A stretch of 64,000 bases of DNA, from assembly GCF_020731415.2 (NCBI RefSeq), contig NZ_CP088273.1, forward strand, positions 2,423,001 to 2,487,000, in the 5' to 3' direction. Of the stretch, positions 8,445 through 17,858 are shown one piece after another (within the stretch, counting starts at the first letter, position 1; every line of letters starts with the position of its first letter). Position numbers and translations under genes: made by a program. The DNA is from Phyllobacterium sp. T1293. Its GTDB lineage: Bacteria; Pseudomonadota; Alphaproteobacteria; Rhizobiales; Rhizobiaceae. The notes under the pieces were generated by a model that was not told the origin of the DNA, searched no databases, and saw only the letters and a program-made list of their open reading frames with translations.

Positions 8445-8525
8445 TGCGAATATCCAGTTCCTTCAGGAAAATCCGTCATACGCATCAGCCTCTGCCAAAC
8501 CAAAGTTTTGTCAATCAGTGACTGT

Positions 8526-9620
8526 TCACGACCGGAAATGTTTGGAGAGTTTGAGGCCCTGCGCCTGATAGTTTGAGCCGAGATCGGTGCCATAAAGGGC
8601 TTTTGGCCGCTCCAGCATGTGCTCATAGATGAGGCGGCCAACGATCTGGCCGTGCTCCAGAATGAACGGCACCTCATGGCTGCGCACTTCAAGCACCGCG
8701 CGGCTGCCCGTGCCTCCTGCGGCGGTGTGGCCAAAACCGGGATCAAAGAACCCCGCATAGTGAACGCGAAACTCACCCACCAGCGGATCAAAAGGCGTCA
8801 TCTCGGCCGCATAGAGCGGCGGCACATGCACAGCCTCACGCGATACGAGAATATAAAATTCATCCGGATCGAGCACCAGTTCGCGGGCGCCACGATCATG
8901 GATTGGCTCCCAGAAATCGAAGAGGTCGTGGGCACCGCGCTTGTCAACATCCACCACGCCGGTGTGATGCTTGCCGCGATAGCCAACAAGACCGTTCTTG
9001 TCGCCGGTCAGGTCGATGGACAGCGCAATGCCGCCGCCGGAAATGTTGGGCGTATCGGAAGCAACCAGCGTTTCATTTTTATGCAGTGCGGTCAGCTCCG
9101 TCTCATCAAGCTGCGCCCGGCCCGTGCGAAAACGTATCTGGGACAGGCGCGAGCCGACACGCGCAACGATCGGGAAGGTGCGCGGGCTCACTTCAAGATA
9201 GATAGGCCCGTGATATCCCGCGGGCACCTTGTCGAATTCCTGAGCGCCATCGACGATAACCCGGGTAAAAATATCGAGACGCCCTGTGGAGCTTTTGGGG
9301 TTGGCCGATGCCGAAACGCCCGCAGGCAGAGCAAGGCTTTCCAGCAGGGGGACAATATAGACACAGCCGGTTTCAAGCACTGCGCCTTGGCTAAGGTCAA
9401 TCTCGTGCAGCTTCAGCTTTTCCAGCTTGTTGATAACAGGGGTTCCCGGCCCGGGCATGAAACTGGCGCGCACACGATAGGCCTTTGTGCCCAGCCGTAA
9501 ATCGAGACTGGCTGGCTGAATTTGATCGGCATCGAAATCCCGTTCGGTTTTCAGCGCACCGGCCTGATACAATGCCCTGATACCACTATCCGCCAGAATG
9601 CCCGCTTCATGTATACTCAT
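8526..9620 (-). CDS. dcd: 2'-deoxycytidine 5'-triphosphate deaminase, long alphaproteobacterial form
   Basis: Deaminates dCTP to dUTP for thymidylate synthesis in the cytosol. The protein has about 364 residues, nearly twice the 190-residue E. coli Dcd, as expected of the long form in Rhizobiales. Residues corresponding to the Dcd core are visible: PASLDLRLG near the start, ANPKSSTGRLDIFTRV, PAGYHGPIYLEVSPRTFPI, a second PDEFYILVSREAVHVP copy, and GFFDPGFGH. The two DPGF/VSRE-like blocks suggest an internal duplication. The frame opens at GTG 9650; ATG 9620 is taken as the likelier start, although its ribosome site is weak. It is divergent from the riboswitch-controlled metZ. Confidence 0.88.
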   Translation of the reverse strand: MSIHEAGILADSGIRALYQAGALKTERDFDADQIQPASLDLRLGTKAYRVRASFMPGPGTPVINKLEKLKLHEIDLSQGAVLETGCVYIVPLLESLALPAGVSASANPKSSTGRLDIFTRVIVDGAQEFDKVPAGYHGPIYLEVSPRTFPIVARVGSRLSQIRFRTGRAQLDETELTALHKNETLVASDTPNISGGGIALSIDLTGDKNGLVGYRGKHHTGVVDVDKRGAHDLFDFWEPIHDRGARELVLDPDEFYILVSREAVHVPPLYAAEMTPFDPLVGEFRVHYAGFFDPGFGHTAAGGTGSRAVLEVRSHEVPFILEHGQIVGRLIYEHMLERPKALYGTDLGSNYQAQGLKLSKHFRS

Positions 9621-9710
9621 ATCAACCGCCGCGACCTCACTAAATTTCACAAAAGCTTTAGCGCCTCACCCGATTGACGCAAGCCGCCAAGAGGATTAAA
9701 GCACTTTTAT

Positions 9711-9767
9711 CCCGTGGTGATTTGGCCGGCCGGCTTGCAGCCACGTTAAATAATTTGCTAAAAGAGG
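9711..9767 (+). promoter_or_regulatory. SAM-II riboswitch upstream of metZ
   Basis: The stretch matches the SAM-II (metA motif) consensus closely: GTGGTGATTTGGCCGGCCGG followed by CTTGCAGCCAC and GTTAAA, then a downstream GCTAAA pseudoknot strand. GTGG (9714-9717) and CCAC (9741-9744) close the main helix. SAM-II RNAs bind S-adenosylmethionine and repress methionine-synthesis genes in alphaproteobacteria, which fits metZ about 80 bases downstream. A strong terminator follows directly. Confidence 0.95.
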
Positions 9768-9778
9768 CCCGGTCTCGT

Positions 9779-9814
9779 CCGGCCTTTTTGCGATTCCCGC
9801 AAGGCCGGTTTTTT
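9779..9814 (+). terminator. Intrinsic terminator between SAM-II riboswitch and metZ
   Basis: CCGGCC (9779-9784) plus a downstream GCG pair with CGCAAGGCCGG (9798-9808), and six T residues follow (9809-9814). It lies between aptamer and start codon, so the riboswitch probably acts by transcription termination. GGCCCGG at 9767-9773 can pair with the same CCGGCC and could act as the anti-terminator. Confidence 0.85.
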
Positions 9815-9845
9815 ATTGGCCAGATTCTGGCAGATTGAGAAGACG

Positions 9846-11033
9846 ATGACCATAACCCGCAAGCTGCGCCCCGCGACACAACTCGTTCATGCCGGAACCC
9901 TGCGCTCCGGTTTCGGCGAAACATCGGAGGCGCTTTTCCTCACTCAGGGCTTTGTCTATGACAGCGCCGAAGCCGCCGAAGCCCGTTTCAAGGGCGAAGA
10001 ACCCGGCTTCATCTATTCACGCTATGCCAACCCGACCACTGACATGTTCGAAAAGCGCATGTGTGCTCTTGAGGGCGCGGAAGATGCCCGCGCAACTGCC
10101 TCGGGCATGGCCGCCGTTGCCGCTTCAATCCTGTGTCAGGTCAAGGCCGGAGACCATGTTCTGGCAGCGCGCGCCCTCTTCGGCTCCTGCCGTTACATCA
10201 TCGAAACACTCCTGCCAAAATATGGCGTCGATTTTACCCTGATTGATGGTTCGAAGACCGAGAATTGGGAAAAGGCAATTCGCCCGAATACCAAGGCACT
10301 GTTTCTGGAAAGTCCGACCAATCCAACACTCGAGATTGTCGATATCGCCGCCGTGGCAAAGATCGCCAATTCTGTCGGTGCCAAGCTGATTGTCGACAAT
10401 GTGTTCGCGACGCCGCTGTTTCAGAAGCCGCTCGAACTTGGGGCGCATATCGTTGTTTACTCGGCAACCAAGCACATTGAGGGTCAGGGCCGTTGCCTTG
10501 GCGGCGTCATCCTTTCCGACAAGAAATGGATCGATGAAAACCTGCACGAATATTTCCGCCATACCGGCCCGGGCCTCAGCCCGTTCAACTCATGGATCAT
10601 GCTGAAGGGTCTTGAAACTTTGCCCGTGCGCGTGCGCCAGCAAACGGAAAGCGCGGCAAAGATTGCTGATTTCCTCGCCGATCATCCGGCAATTGCCAAG
10701 GTGATCTATCCCGGCAGGGCCGACCATCCGCAGGCCGATATTATCGCCAAACAGATGACAGGCGGCTCGACACTTGTTGCGTTTGAACTGAAGGGGGGCA
10801 AGAAAGCGGCTTTCGATTTCGAAAATGGTCTGGAAGTGGTGCGGATTTCCAACAATCTGGGAGATTCGAAAAGTCTCATCACTCACCCCGCGACAACCAC
10901 GCATAAAAACCTTACAGATGAAGCACGCGCAGAACTGGGCATTTCGGATGGGCTGTTGCGCCTGTCTGTTGGTCTTGAAGACGCCGATGATCTGATCGAG
11001 GATTTTGACACTGCCCTCAAGGCAGCCAAATAG
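9846..11033 (+). CDS. metZ: O-succinylhomoserine sulfhydrylase
   Basis: PLP-dependent Cys/Met metabolism enzyme that converts an activated homoserine plus sulfide to homocysteine in methionine synthesis. The 395-residue length fits the family. Motifs are ATQLVHAGTLR at the N-terminus, YSRYANPTTDMFE, the SGMAAV phosphate-binding loop, and YSATKHIEGQGR, whose Lys carries PLP. ATG 9846 with GAGAAG upstream is the start; the TTG at 9816 lies in the terminator T-run. The SAM-II riboswitch and terminator upstream predict repression when SAM is high. It could also accept O-acetylhomoserine; the sequence alone does not settle this. Confidence 0.95.
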   Translation: MTITRKLRPATQLVHAGTLRSGFGETSEALFLTQGFVYDSAEAAEARFKGEEPGFIYSRYANPTTDMFEKRMCALEGAEDARATASGMAAVAASILCQVKAGDHVLAARALFGSCRYIIETLLPKYGVDFTLIDGSKTENWEKAIRPNTKALFLESPTNPTLEIVDIAAVAKIANSVGAKLIVDNVFATPLFQKPLELGAHIVVYSATKHIEGQGRCLGGVILSDKKWIDENLHEYFRHTGPGLSPFNSWIMLKGLETLPVRVRQQTESAAKIADFLADHPAIAKVIYPGRADHPQADIIAKQMTGGSTLVAFELKGGKKAAFDFENGLEVVRISNNLGDSKSLITHPATTTHKNLTDEARAELGISDGLLRLSVGLEDADDLIEDFDTALKAAK

Positions 11034-11046
11034 GCCATCACCGATG

Positions 11047-11076
11047 CCGCACTGAAACCAATTTCAGTGCGGTTTT
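11047..11076 (+). terminator. Intrinsic terminator after metZ
   Basis: CCGCACTGAAA (11047-11057) pairs perfectly with TTTCAGTGCGG (11062-11072) across a 4-base loop, and TTTT follows. It lies 14 bases after the metZ stop codon. Confidence 0.9.
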
Positions 11077-11202
11077 GGTATATTTAAGTATAAATTTAGA
11101 GATAATATTGAATATTCACATTAATTTTAACCAACTTTATGTATTGTAATGGTTGACGTAATGGCTGCGACCCGCAATATCAGTGGTGAAACAAGGTTTA
11201 TT

Positions 11203-11595
11203 ATGTATCGCGCCGTTACCCGTGACATTGAAGTTGTCGTAGAACCATTCTATCTGGAGGAGCAGTCCAATCCGGAAGAGAACAGATATGTCTGGGGATA
11301 TCGGATTACGATTGCCAATGAATCCGACGGGACTGTTCAATTGCGGGCCCGTTATTGGAAAATTACCGATGGAAATGGTCAGATCGAAGAAATTCGTGGA
11401 CCGGGTGTGATTGGTGAACAACCGGTGCTCAATCCCGGCGACTCATTTCAATATTCATCGGGCTGCCCTCTGACAACAACATCAGGTGTTATGGTCGGGC
11501 GCTATTCCATGGAAACCGAGACCGGAAAATTGTTTGATATCGAGATTCCGGCTTTTTCGCTTGATTTGCCAGACCAATTGCGGACATTGAATTAA
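11203..11595 (+). CDS. apaG: ApaG domain protein (Co2+/Mg2+ efflux family)
   Basis: 130 residues, the usual ApaG length. The fibronectin-III-like fold is recognisable from [73 protein letters not shown] and [10 protein letters not shown]. ApaG is linked to divalent cation resistance and Ap4A metabolism in enterobacteria, but its biochemical role is unsettled. The frame is open from 11149; ATG 11203 with AAGG at 11193-11196 matches the family start. It follows metZ after a terminator, a common order in Rhizobiales. Confidence 0.95.
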   Translation: MYRAVTRDIEVVVEPFYLEEQSNPEENRYVWGYRITIANESDGTVQLRARYWKITDGNGQIEEIRGPGVIGEQPVLNPGDSFQYSSGCPLTTTSGVMVGRYSMETETGKLFDIEIPAFSLDLPDQLRTLN

Positions 11596-11670
11596 CTATC
11601 GACCAAGCAGTTTGATCTATAGCGCAGTCATTTCAAGCGCCATTTTTGACAAGCAAGAGTGCATGACCTG

Positions 11671-11979
11671 ATGACCACCCAAACTGAAATACCCTATGTG
11701 AAGGCGCTTGCCTGTTCCATTATCACTTTTGCGGTCGGTTTTGGTGCGCTGCTTATGGGGTATGCTCTGCCAAGCATTCAAGCGGGAAAAGCTGGCATAC
11801 CGGAACTGCTGGCGCTTGCGCTTGTTCCGGGCCTTGTTGTCGGACTGTTCGCCAAACGGTCGGTCAAGCCATGGCCATTATGGTTGATCATCAGCGCATT
11901 TATCGTGCTGCTTATCGTCGTCACCGTTGCTCACGAGGCACTGGTTTCATGGCGCATGGCCAACGGATTGCTGAAGTAA
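11671..11979 (+). CDS. Small inner-membrane protein of unknown function
   Basis: About 102 residues with three hydrophobic segments: ALACSIITFAVGFGALLMGYAL, LLALALVPGLVVGLFA and WPLWLIISAFIVLLIVVTVA. The basic loop AKRSVKP between the last two suggests an inside-positive turn. I do not recognise a family. The start is taken at ATG 11671; a GTG at 11659 is also possible and neither has a strong ribosome site. It is convergent with the PhnA-like gene. Confidence 0.65.
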   Translation: MTTQTEIPYVKALACSIITFAVGFGALLMGYALPSIQAGKAGIPELLALALVPGLVVGLFAKRSVKPWPLWLIISAFIVLLIVVTVAHEALVSWRMANGLLK

Positions 11980-12002
11980 CGGGCAGCTATATTGGCAGCG
12001 CG

Positions 12003-12215
12003 TCAAGCCTTCTTGACGAATTCGGTTCTCAGAACCAAACCCTTGACCTGTTTGGTGTTGCACTCGACCTCACCTTCACGGCCATTCAGACGGATGTTCT
12101 TGACCAACGTGCCACGTTTGATTGTTTCGGATGTCCCCTTGACCTTGAGATCCTTGATCAAAGTGACTGAATCGCCATCCTGAAGCTCATTTCCGTTGCT
12201 GTCACGCACGTCCAT
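12003..12215 (-). CDS. PhnA/YjdM-like domain protein
   Basis: 70 residues matching the C-terminal PhnA (YjdM) domain: MDVRDSNGNELQDGDSVTLI, KDLKVKGTSETIKRGTLVKN, ending in VLRTEFVKKA. Full-length PhnA proteins carry a zinc ribbon before this beta-barrel; the short form lacking it is common in alphaproteobacteria. Despite the name no phosphonate enzyme activity should be assumed, since YjdM is not the phosphonoacetate hydrolase. It lies 46 bases downstream of hslO on the same strand and could be the last gene of that operon. Confidence 0.88.
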   Translation of the reverse strand: MDVRDSNGNELQDGDSVTLIKDLKVKGTSETIKRGTLVKNIRLNGREGEVECNTKQVKGLVLRTEFVKKA

Positions 12216-12261
12216 AATGGCGATCCTTATTGCCGGGCGCGCTCACGCGCCTGAGGGAAAA

Positions 12262-13263
12262 TCAGTTTTTTGGCAGGAATTCTGCTGGGTCGAACTCATA
12301 ATGAGTGGAGCAGAATTCGCATGTTACACTGATCTTGCCATCTTCAATGCTGTCGGTGATCTCTTCGGCGGTGAAGCCGGAAAGAACGCCCGCAATCTTG
12401 TCACGCGAGCACGAGCAATCGTCGTTGACCGGGACCGCGTCAAATACACGGACACCGCGTTCGTGGAACAGACGATAGAGCAAGCGTTCGGCTCCAACCT
12501 GCGGATCGGTCAGCTCCGAGCTTTCGATGGTGGCAACCAGCGCCTTTACTTCGGTCCAGTCATCATCCTCATCAAACTCTTCATCATCCTGATCAGCGTT
12601 GGGAGCATCGCCCGCCGGAAGATCGCGCTGGCGAATACGCAGCTCGGATTGTGGCAAAAACTGCACGATCAAGCCACCAGCACGCCATTGTTCAACGGGT
12701 TTGCCGTCCTCGCCGCGCTCGATAAGCTTGGCGACCGATAGACGAATATCCGTCGGGATCTGTTCCGACTGGCGGAAATATGTCTTGGCGATCTCCTCAA
12801 GATTGGAGCCGTCAAGCGCAACAATGCCCTGGTAGCGCTGGGTGTATTCGCCTTGGTCAACGGTCAGCGCGAGTGTTCCGGTGCCCATCAACTGTTCGGG
12901 AGACAGCTCATTTGCAGCAATTGCCTCGGCCAAACGGTCCTCGTCATAACGGGCGTAGGCACGCACTGAATTGGGCGTACGGAAGTCGACAACAAGCATG
13001 TCAACAGGCCCATCGGACTGCGACTGAAAAATGAACTTGCCATCAAACTTCAATGACGTACCCAAGAGAACGGTCAGGACAATGGCTTCCGCCAGCAGTT
13101 TTGCAACTGGCTCGGGATAGTCATGCCGACTGAGAATATCGTCCAGCGTCGCACCCAATTGCACAGCGCGGCCACGGGCATCCAGCGCCTCGACCTGAAA
13201 CGGCACAACGGCATCATCCCCGGCGAAAACATATTCGTCGGAGCGCTTGGCAATGTCAGACAT
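12262..13263 (-). CDS. hslO: Redox-regulated chaperone Hsp33
   Basis: Cytosolic holdase activated by oxidation and unfolding. About 333 residues: an N-terminal substrate-binding domain (DYPEPVAKLLAEAIVLTVLL, SDGPVDMLVVDF, GEYTQRYQGIVAL), a middle region interrupted by the acidic stretch DQDDEEFDEDDDWTE, and the C-terminal zinc switch with CSCS and CEFC, the four cysteines that bind zinc when reduced. The frame is open from GTG 13272, but ATG 13263 lies one base after the argF stop (TGATATG), so translation is probably coupled. Third gene of the argD-argF-hslO operon. Confidence 0.95.
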   Translation of the reverse strand: MSDIAKRSDEYVFAGDDAVVPFQVEALDARGRAVQLGATLDDILSRHDYPEPVAKLLAEAIVLTVLLGTSLKFDGKFIFQSQSDGPVDMLVVDFRTPNSVRAYARYDEDRLAEAIAANELSPEQLMGTGTLALTVDQGEYTQRYQGIVALDGSNLEEIAKTYFRQSEQIPTDIRLSVAKLIERGEDGKPVEQWRAGGLIVQFLPQSELRIRQRDLPAGDAPNADQDDEEFDEDDDWTEVKALVATIESSELTDPQVGAERLLYRLFHERGVRVFDAVPVNDDCSCSRDKIAGVLSGFTAEEITDSIEDGKISVTCEFCSTHYEFDPAEFLPKN

Positions 13264-13264
13264 A

Positions 13265-14203
13265 TCAGACACTCGGGCGACCTCCTTCGAGACACCAGGC
13301 TAGAATTGCTTTTTGCGCATGCAATCGATTTTCAGCCTCATCAAAAACAACCGAATGCGGTCCGTCAATGACTGAATCCGTTACCTCTTCACCGCGATGC
13401 GCTGGCAGGCAGTGCATAAACAGCGCATCGGGGTGTGCGTGCTTCAGCAAAGCATCATTGACCTGATAGGGCATGAACACATTGTGACCGCGCGCACGAC
13501 CTTCCTGACCCATCGAGACCCATGTATCGGTGACGATGCAATCAACGCCCTCGACCGCGGCAATCGGATCGGTCGTCAGCCTGACATTGCCACCGGCACT
13601 CTTGGCCCAGGCCAGATATTTGCTTTCCGGCTCGCTACCATCAGGCGTGGCAATGTTCAGGTTGAAATCAAAACGCGCAGCCGCTTCAACGAGTGAATGA
13701 AGCACGTTGTTGCCATCACCTGTCCAGGCAAACGTCTTGCCCTTGACCGGGCCACGATGTTCTTCAAACGTCATGATATCAGCCATGATCTGGCAAGGAT
13801 GTGTGTCATCCGTCAGAGCATTGATAACTGGCACGGTGGCGTTCTCGGCCATTTCGGTCAACCGGTCATGGGTCGTCGTGCGCATCATGATGATATCGAC
13901 ATAGCGCGAGAGCACCTTTGCCGTATCAGCGATAGTCTCACTACGGCCGAGCTGCATTTCGGACCCTGTGAGCATGATGGTTTCGCCGCCAAGCTGGCGC
14001 ATACCGACATCAAAGGAGACGCGGGTACGCGTGGAAGGCTTGTCGAAAATCATCGCAAGGACCTTGCCTGCGAAAGGTTTTTCAATGTTGCCAGCCTTGA
14101 GCCGGTTCTTGCGCGCACGCGCATCGTCAAGGATCGAACGCAGCACACCGGAAGAAAGCGCCGAGATATCCGTGAAGTGACGGAGGTCCTGCTTGATTGT
14201 CAT
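13265..14203 (-). CDS. argF: Ornithine carbamoyltransferase
   Basis: Makes citrulline from ornithine and carbamoyl phosphate in arginine synthesis. The 312-residue protein has the carbamoyl-phosphate loop [10 protein letters not shown], the ornithine-site motif [11 protein letters not shown] with catalytic Cys, [22 protein letters not shown] and WVSMGQE. It lies 9 bases downstream of argD on the same strand and abuts hslO, so the three genes are probably one transcript. Confidence 0.97.
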   Translation of the reverse strand: MTIKQDLRHFTDISALSSGVLRSILDDARARKNRLKAGNIEKPFAGKVLAMIFDKPSTRTRVSFDVGMRQLGGETIMLTGSEMQLGRSETIADTAKVLSRYVDIIMMRTTTHDRLTEMAENATVPVINALTDDTHPCQIMADIMTFEEHRGPVKGKTFAWTGDGNNVLHSLVEAAARFDFNLNIATPDGSEPESKYLAWAKSAGGNVRLTTDPIAAVEGVDCIVTDTWVSMGQEGRARGHNVFMPYQVNDALLKHAHPDALFMHCLPAHRGEEVTDSVIDGPHSVVFDEAENRLHAQKAILAWCLEGGRPSV

Positions 14204-14212
14204 GACAGTTTC

Positions 14213-15418
14213 CTACGCACTCTTCTGCCGGGCTGTGACCGACAGGCGTTCGGCAGCCGCTTCAATCCGCGACAGAGCCTCGCGCGCTTCTTCTTCCGTT
14301 ACGACCAGAGGCGGCAACAGGCGAATAACATTGTCACCGGCACCAACGGTCAACAGATGCTCGTCGCGCAGGGCCTGCACAAGCGCTGTGTTTGGAACAA
14401 CACTCTTGATGCCCATCAACAGACCACGGCCACGCACCTCGGCGATAATATCCGGATAGCGATCGGAAATTGACGCAAGACCCTGCTTCATGAACAGTGC
14501 AACCTGCTGAACGTGCTCAAAGAAGCCATCGGCAAGAATGACATCAAGCACAGCATTGCCTACAGCCATAGCGAGCGGATTGCCGCCATAGGTAGTGCCA
14601 TGCACGCCTGCCGTCATGCCCTTGGCCGCTTCAGCGGTTGCAAGACAGGCGCCGAGCGGGAAACCACCGCCAATACCCTTGGCAACAGCCATAATGTCAG
14701 GCGTAATGCCCGACCATTCATAGGCGAAGAATTTGCCTGTACGTCCGACACCCGACTGAACTTCATCAAGGATCAACAGCAGACCATTCTCGTCGCAAAT
14801 CTTACGCAGGCGGCGCAAATCTTCATCGGGAACCGGGCGCACACCGCCCTCACCCTGAATCGGCTCGATCAGGATCGCAGCAGTCTGCGGACCAATAGCC
14901 GCCTTCAGTGCTTTCTCATCGCCAAACGGCACCTGATCAAAGCCTGATACTTTTGGTCCGAAACCTTCGAGATATTTTTCCTGACCGCCAGCAGCAATCG
15001 TGGCCAGCGTCCGTCCGTGGAAGGCGCCTTCGAACGTAATGATATGGAACCGCTCCGGGTGGCCATTCACATAATGATAGCGACGCGCGGTCTTGATCGC
15101 ACATTCCAGAGCTTCCGCACCGGAATTGGTGAAAAAGACTTTGTCCGCAAAAGTGCTGTCAACAAGGCGCTGACCAAGGCGCTTCTGTCCGGGAATTTCA
15201 TAGATATTGGACAGATGCCACAGCTTATCAGCCTGGGTCTTCAGGGTCTCGACAAGATGCGGATGCGAATAACCGAGCGAATTGACAGCAATGCCAGCGG
15301 CGAAATCGAGATAGCGGTCGCCGCCTTCGGTTATCAGCCAGACACCCTCTCCTCGCTCAAAGCGCAGATCCGCACGAGCAAAAGTGTCGTATAGCGGTTG
15401 CGCGTTTGCGTCCGTCAT
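14213..15418 (-). CDS. argD: Acetylornithine aminotransferase
   Basis: PLP class III aminotransferase of arginine synthesis, probably also able to act in lysine synthesis as in other bacteria. About 401 residues, with [14 protein letters not shown], the [14 protein letters not shown] motif containing the PLP-contacting Asp, and [12 protein letters not shown] carrying the Schiff-base Lys. The frame opens at TTG 15436; ATG 15418 is preferred because GGAGG lies upstream and relatives begin with MTD-like sequences. A hairpin with a T-run about 70 bases upstream on the coding strand suggests either an upstream short RNA or attenuation of this operon. Confidence 0.95.
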   Translation of the reverse strand: MTDANAQPLYDTFARADLRFERGEGVWLITEGGDRYLDFAAGIAVNSLGYSHPHLVETLKTQADKLWHLSNIYEIPGQKRLGQRLVDSTFADKVFFTNSGAEALECAIKTARRYHYVNGHPERFHIITFEGAFHGRTLATIAAGGQEKYLEGFGPKVSGFDQVPFGDEKALKAAIGPQTAAILIEPIQGEGGVRPVPDEDLRRLRKICDENGLLLILDEVQSGVGRTGKFFAYEWSGITPDIMAVAKGIGGGFPLGACLATAEAAKGMTAGVHGTTYGGNPLAMAVGNAVLDVILADGFFEHVQQVALFMKQGLASISDRYPDIIAEVRGRGLLMGIKSVVPNTALVQALRDEHLLTVGAGDNVIRLLPPLVVTEEEAREALSRIEAAAERLSVTARQKSA

Positions 15419-15488
15419 GTCGTTTCGGGCCTCCAATACCCTATTTGGATCTGCTGTTTGCTAAGATGAAACCGGCAGCGATGAAATC

Positions 15489-15511
15489 AAAAAGCCGCCC
15501 ACAAGGGCGGC
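15489..15511 (-). terminator. Intrinsic terminator in the argD leader
   Basis: On the minus strand GCCGCCC (15511-15505) pairs with GGGCGGC (15500-15494) across TTGT, followed by TTTTT (15493-15489). It points toward argD and ends about 70 bases before its start. It therefore ends a short minus-strand RNA or attenuates argD transcription. Confidence 0.8.
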
Positions 15512-15902
15512 CTGACACAGGTAATATCATCATTCAAATTGCAATTGTCAAATAAACACTTCAAAAACCGGACGAGATATTACCCTTTGCAAAGAACGGT
15601 CTTTCCTCAAGTTTTTCAAAACAATAACCGTACCGTCATACGGAAAGCGACATGTCCTCAAGGAAATGTCATTTATCGCGCGTTTCCACGCGCAAGTTGG
15701 GGAAAACCCAAAAAAGCATAGCTGCTTCCCATGCCCGACTCTTGTCACAGAGTCATCGCATATTGTAGCTTGAGAAACGGAATAGCTAGATTTCGTGCGG
15801 CGGACCTCGTCACCTGGATAGATATAGTATCTGCAATCTGGAGCAATCCAGATGTGAAGGAAGGATTCAGCCTAGAGTCCGCACAATACGGAGCCAAGGA
15901 AG
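15512..15902. other. argD-gcrA divergent intergenic region with possible structured RNA
   Basis: No convincing protein gene. GGTAATATC (15520-15528) and GATATTACC (15576-15584) can form a 9-base-pair helix directly next to the terminator at 15489-15511. A minus-strand RNA from this region would therefore have a long-range stem plus terminator. Another palindromic segment, CGCGCGTTTCCACGCGC, lies near 15677. The plus-strand promoter of gcrA must also be here. A 66-codon minus-strand frame (15548-15748) has no ribosome site or family features. Confidence 0.45.
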
Positions 15903-16433
15903 ATGAACTGGACAGATGAGCGCGTAGAACAGCTGAAAAAGCTTTGGGCCGAAGGTCTGAGTGCAAGTCAGATCGCAGCACAGCTGGGTGGTGTCAGCCG
16001 CAATGCGGTCATCGGTAAGGTACACCGCCTGAAATTGTCAGGTCGCGGTAAGACCACATCGACACAAACGCGCAGCAAAAAAGTCAATACAACAGCCTCA
16101 AGCGGACATCGCAGCGGTGTTACAACATCCGCACAGATGACAAGCCGGGTGGTGACCAAGAGCGTTGGTGCAACGGCGTTGCAGCAGGAATATTTTGCTG
16201 ACACCGTGACGCAGACGGTCATGAAAACTTCATCGACCGATGTTGTTGTGCCGATTTCACGCCGCCTCGAATTGGTGCAGCTGAGCGAGCGTACCTGCAA
16301 GTGGCCAATGGGTGATCCGTTACAGCCTGATTTTCACTTCTGTGGAAATGATGTGGCTGAAGGTGGACCCTACTGCACTTATCACTCCCGCTTGGCTTAC
16401 CAACCGGCATCGGATCGCCGACGCGTTCGATAA
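15903..16433 (+). CDS. gcrA: Cell-cycle regulator GcrA
   Basis: GcrA is an alphaproteobacterial sigma70-associated activator that works at promoters bearing CcrM-methylated GANTC sites and alternates with CtrA in cell-cycle control. The 176-residue protein starts with the diagnostic MNWTDERVEQLKKLWAEGLS helix-turn-helix, then GGVSRNAVIGKVHRLKLSGR. A Ser/Thr-rich linker of variable sequence follows, and the C-terminal sigma-binding part has CKWPMGDPLQPDFHFCG and YCTYHSRLAYQP. AAGGA lies 5 bases before ATG 15903. Confidence 0.97.
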   Translation: MNWTDERVEQLKKLWAEGLSASQIAAQLGGVSRNAVIGKVHRLKLSGRGKTTSTQTRSKKVNTTASSGHRSGVTTSAQMTSRVVTKSVGATALQQEYFADTVTQTVMKTSSTDVVVPISRRLELVQLSERTCKWPMGDPLQPDFHFCGNDVAEGGPYCTYHSRLAYQPASDRRRVR

Positions 16434-16450
16434 GCGGAAATGCAATTGGA

Positions 16451-16476
16451 AAAGGCGCCTGATGGCGCCTTTTTTA
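16451..16476. terminator. Bidirectional terminator between gcrA and phoR
   Basis: AAAGGCGCC and GGCGCCTTTT form a perfect stem around a TGAT loop, with A-rich and T-rich flanks on the two sides. It lies in the 50-base gap between the convergent gcrA and phoR genes and could serve both. Confidence 0.88.
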
Positions 16477-16483
16477 TTTGTTC

Positions 16484-17761
16484 TCACGCCTTGGTTTTTT
16501 GCGGACCAAAAGCGACCGTAAAAGATGATCCTTCGCCGACACGAGAGCGGACCACAAGGCGAGCGCGATGGCGCGTCAGAATGTGCTTGACGATTGCCAA
16601 GCCAAGTCCCGTGCCTTTCTGGGCGCGGCTTGTCTCTATGTTTACCCGATAAAAGCGCTCGGTCAGCCGCGGGATATGTTCCTCCGGTATGCCGGGACCA
16701 AAATCCTGAACGGTGGCTTTGATACCGTCGCCATTGTTGCTGAGTTCAACAATGATCTTCTTGCCTGATTGGCCATATTTACAGGCGTTCTCCAGCAGAT
16801 TTTGAAAAACCTGCGTCAGTTCATCCCGGTCGCCAAGGACCATGACAGGTCCCGGATCAATGTTCCGTTCAATCTCAATGTCCAGATCGGCAGCAAGCGG
16901 GCGGAGCGAGTCAACCACATGGTTCAGAACCGTGGTCAGGTCGACCTGATCCTTGACGGCAATATGGGCTTTCATCTCGATACGCGACAAAGACAGGAGA
17001 TCATCAATCAGCCGTGCCATGCGTTCGGCCTGCTTCTGCATAATCTCAAGAAAATTATCGCGGGCGACGGCATCGTTGCGCGCTGGTCCGCGCAAGGTTT
17101 CAATAAAACCACTGAGCGAGGCAAGCGGCGTGCGCAACTCGTGGCTGGCATTGGCGATGAAGTCTGAACGCATGCGTTCCAGCCGATGCGCCTCGGTCAG
17201 ATCACGGAACGACAGGAGATACTGCCGGTCCGGACCACCCTGATCGAGACGAAGGACGGTGGCGCGATACCAGCGCTCGACCGGAACACGTTCGGAATAG
17301 TCAATCGATCCGGCCTGCGCATCGGACATGACTGACTGAACCAGGGTCTGCATTTCTGGCGCACGAAAATGCAGGAGCAGCGTTCCACCCCGTGCCAATG
17401 GACCGAATGCACCATTGGCAGCGGGGTTCACATAGAGAATTGTGCCCTCGTGATCGAAGATGATCAGCGGATCAGGCAATTGTGCAGCAAGCTGCTGGCC
17501 GGATAGGCGAAAGATCGCAGCATCGTTTATGGGCTGGACTGCGCTCGCATCATCAATGCGCGGAATGCTCGCGGAGAGCGCAACCACACCAAGCAGCAGC
17601 AACATCAAAATCGCAAAGCTCAACCACCAGGAGGCACCGGAATTGAGCACAAGCGCAGTGAGAAAGGCAGCGGCGCCCAGAATGTAGCGCGCACGGATGA
17701 TCCGTTGCAACGCTCTTTGCCGCAAACCGCGGCTTTCCCGACCCGAACCCAATATGCTCAT
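16484..17761 (-). CDS. phoR: PhoR-type phosphate regulon sensor kinase
   Basis: About 425 residues. Two membrane segments near the N-terminus ([16 protein letters not shown] and [16 protein letters not shown]) precede a PAS domain ([17 protein letters not shown]). The HisKA domain has [19 protein letters not shown] with the phospho-His, and the HATPase domain has [30 protein letters not shown] and GTGLGLAIV. This layout with very short periplasmic loops is that of PhoR, which controls PhoB during phosphate starvation. The start is ATG 17761, with GGAG upstream. No phoB or pst genes follow here, but the divergent ppk2 gene also concerns phosphate. PhoR is the likeliest family; another PAS-kinase cannot be fully excluded. 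Confidence 0.85.
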   Translation of the reverse strand: MSILGSGRESRGLRQRALQRIIRARYILGAAAFLTALVLNSGASWWLSFAILMLLLLGVVALSASIPRIDDASAVQPINDAAIFRLSGQQLAAQLPDPLIIFDHEGTILYVNPAANGAFGPLARGGTLLLHFRAPEMQTLVQSVMSDAQAGSIDYSERVPVERWYRATVLRLDQGGPDRQYLLSFRDLTEAHRLERMRSDFIANASHELRTPLASLSGFIETLRGPARNDAVARDNFLEIMQKQAERMARLIDDLLSLSRIEMKAHIAVKDQVDLTTVLNHVVDSLRPLAADLDIEIERNIDPGPVMVLGDRDELTQVFQNLLENACKYGQSGKKIIVELSNNGDGIKATVQDFGPGIPEEHIPRLTERFYRVNIETSRAQKGTGLGLAIVKHILTRHRARLVVRSRVGEGSSFTVAFGPQKTKA

Positions 17762-17858
17762 GCGTTCAACTCCCTGCCCTGCCATGCTTTGTCATCGACA
17801 CTGGACGCCACAACGCTGTCCCAATAACATGGCTTCATGTCAATTGAGGGAGGCTGTA

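Noticed and set aside
15548..15748. 66-codon minus-strand frame between argD and gcrA
   Set aside because: No ribosome binding site, no recognisable protein features, and it covers DNA better explained as RNA or regulatory sequence.
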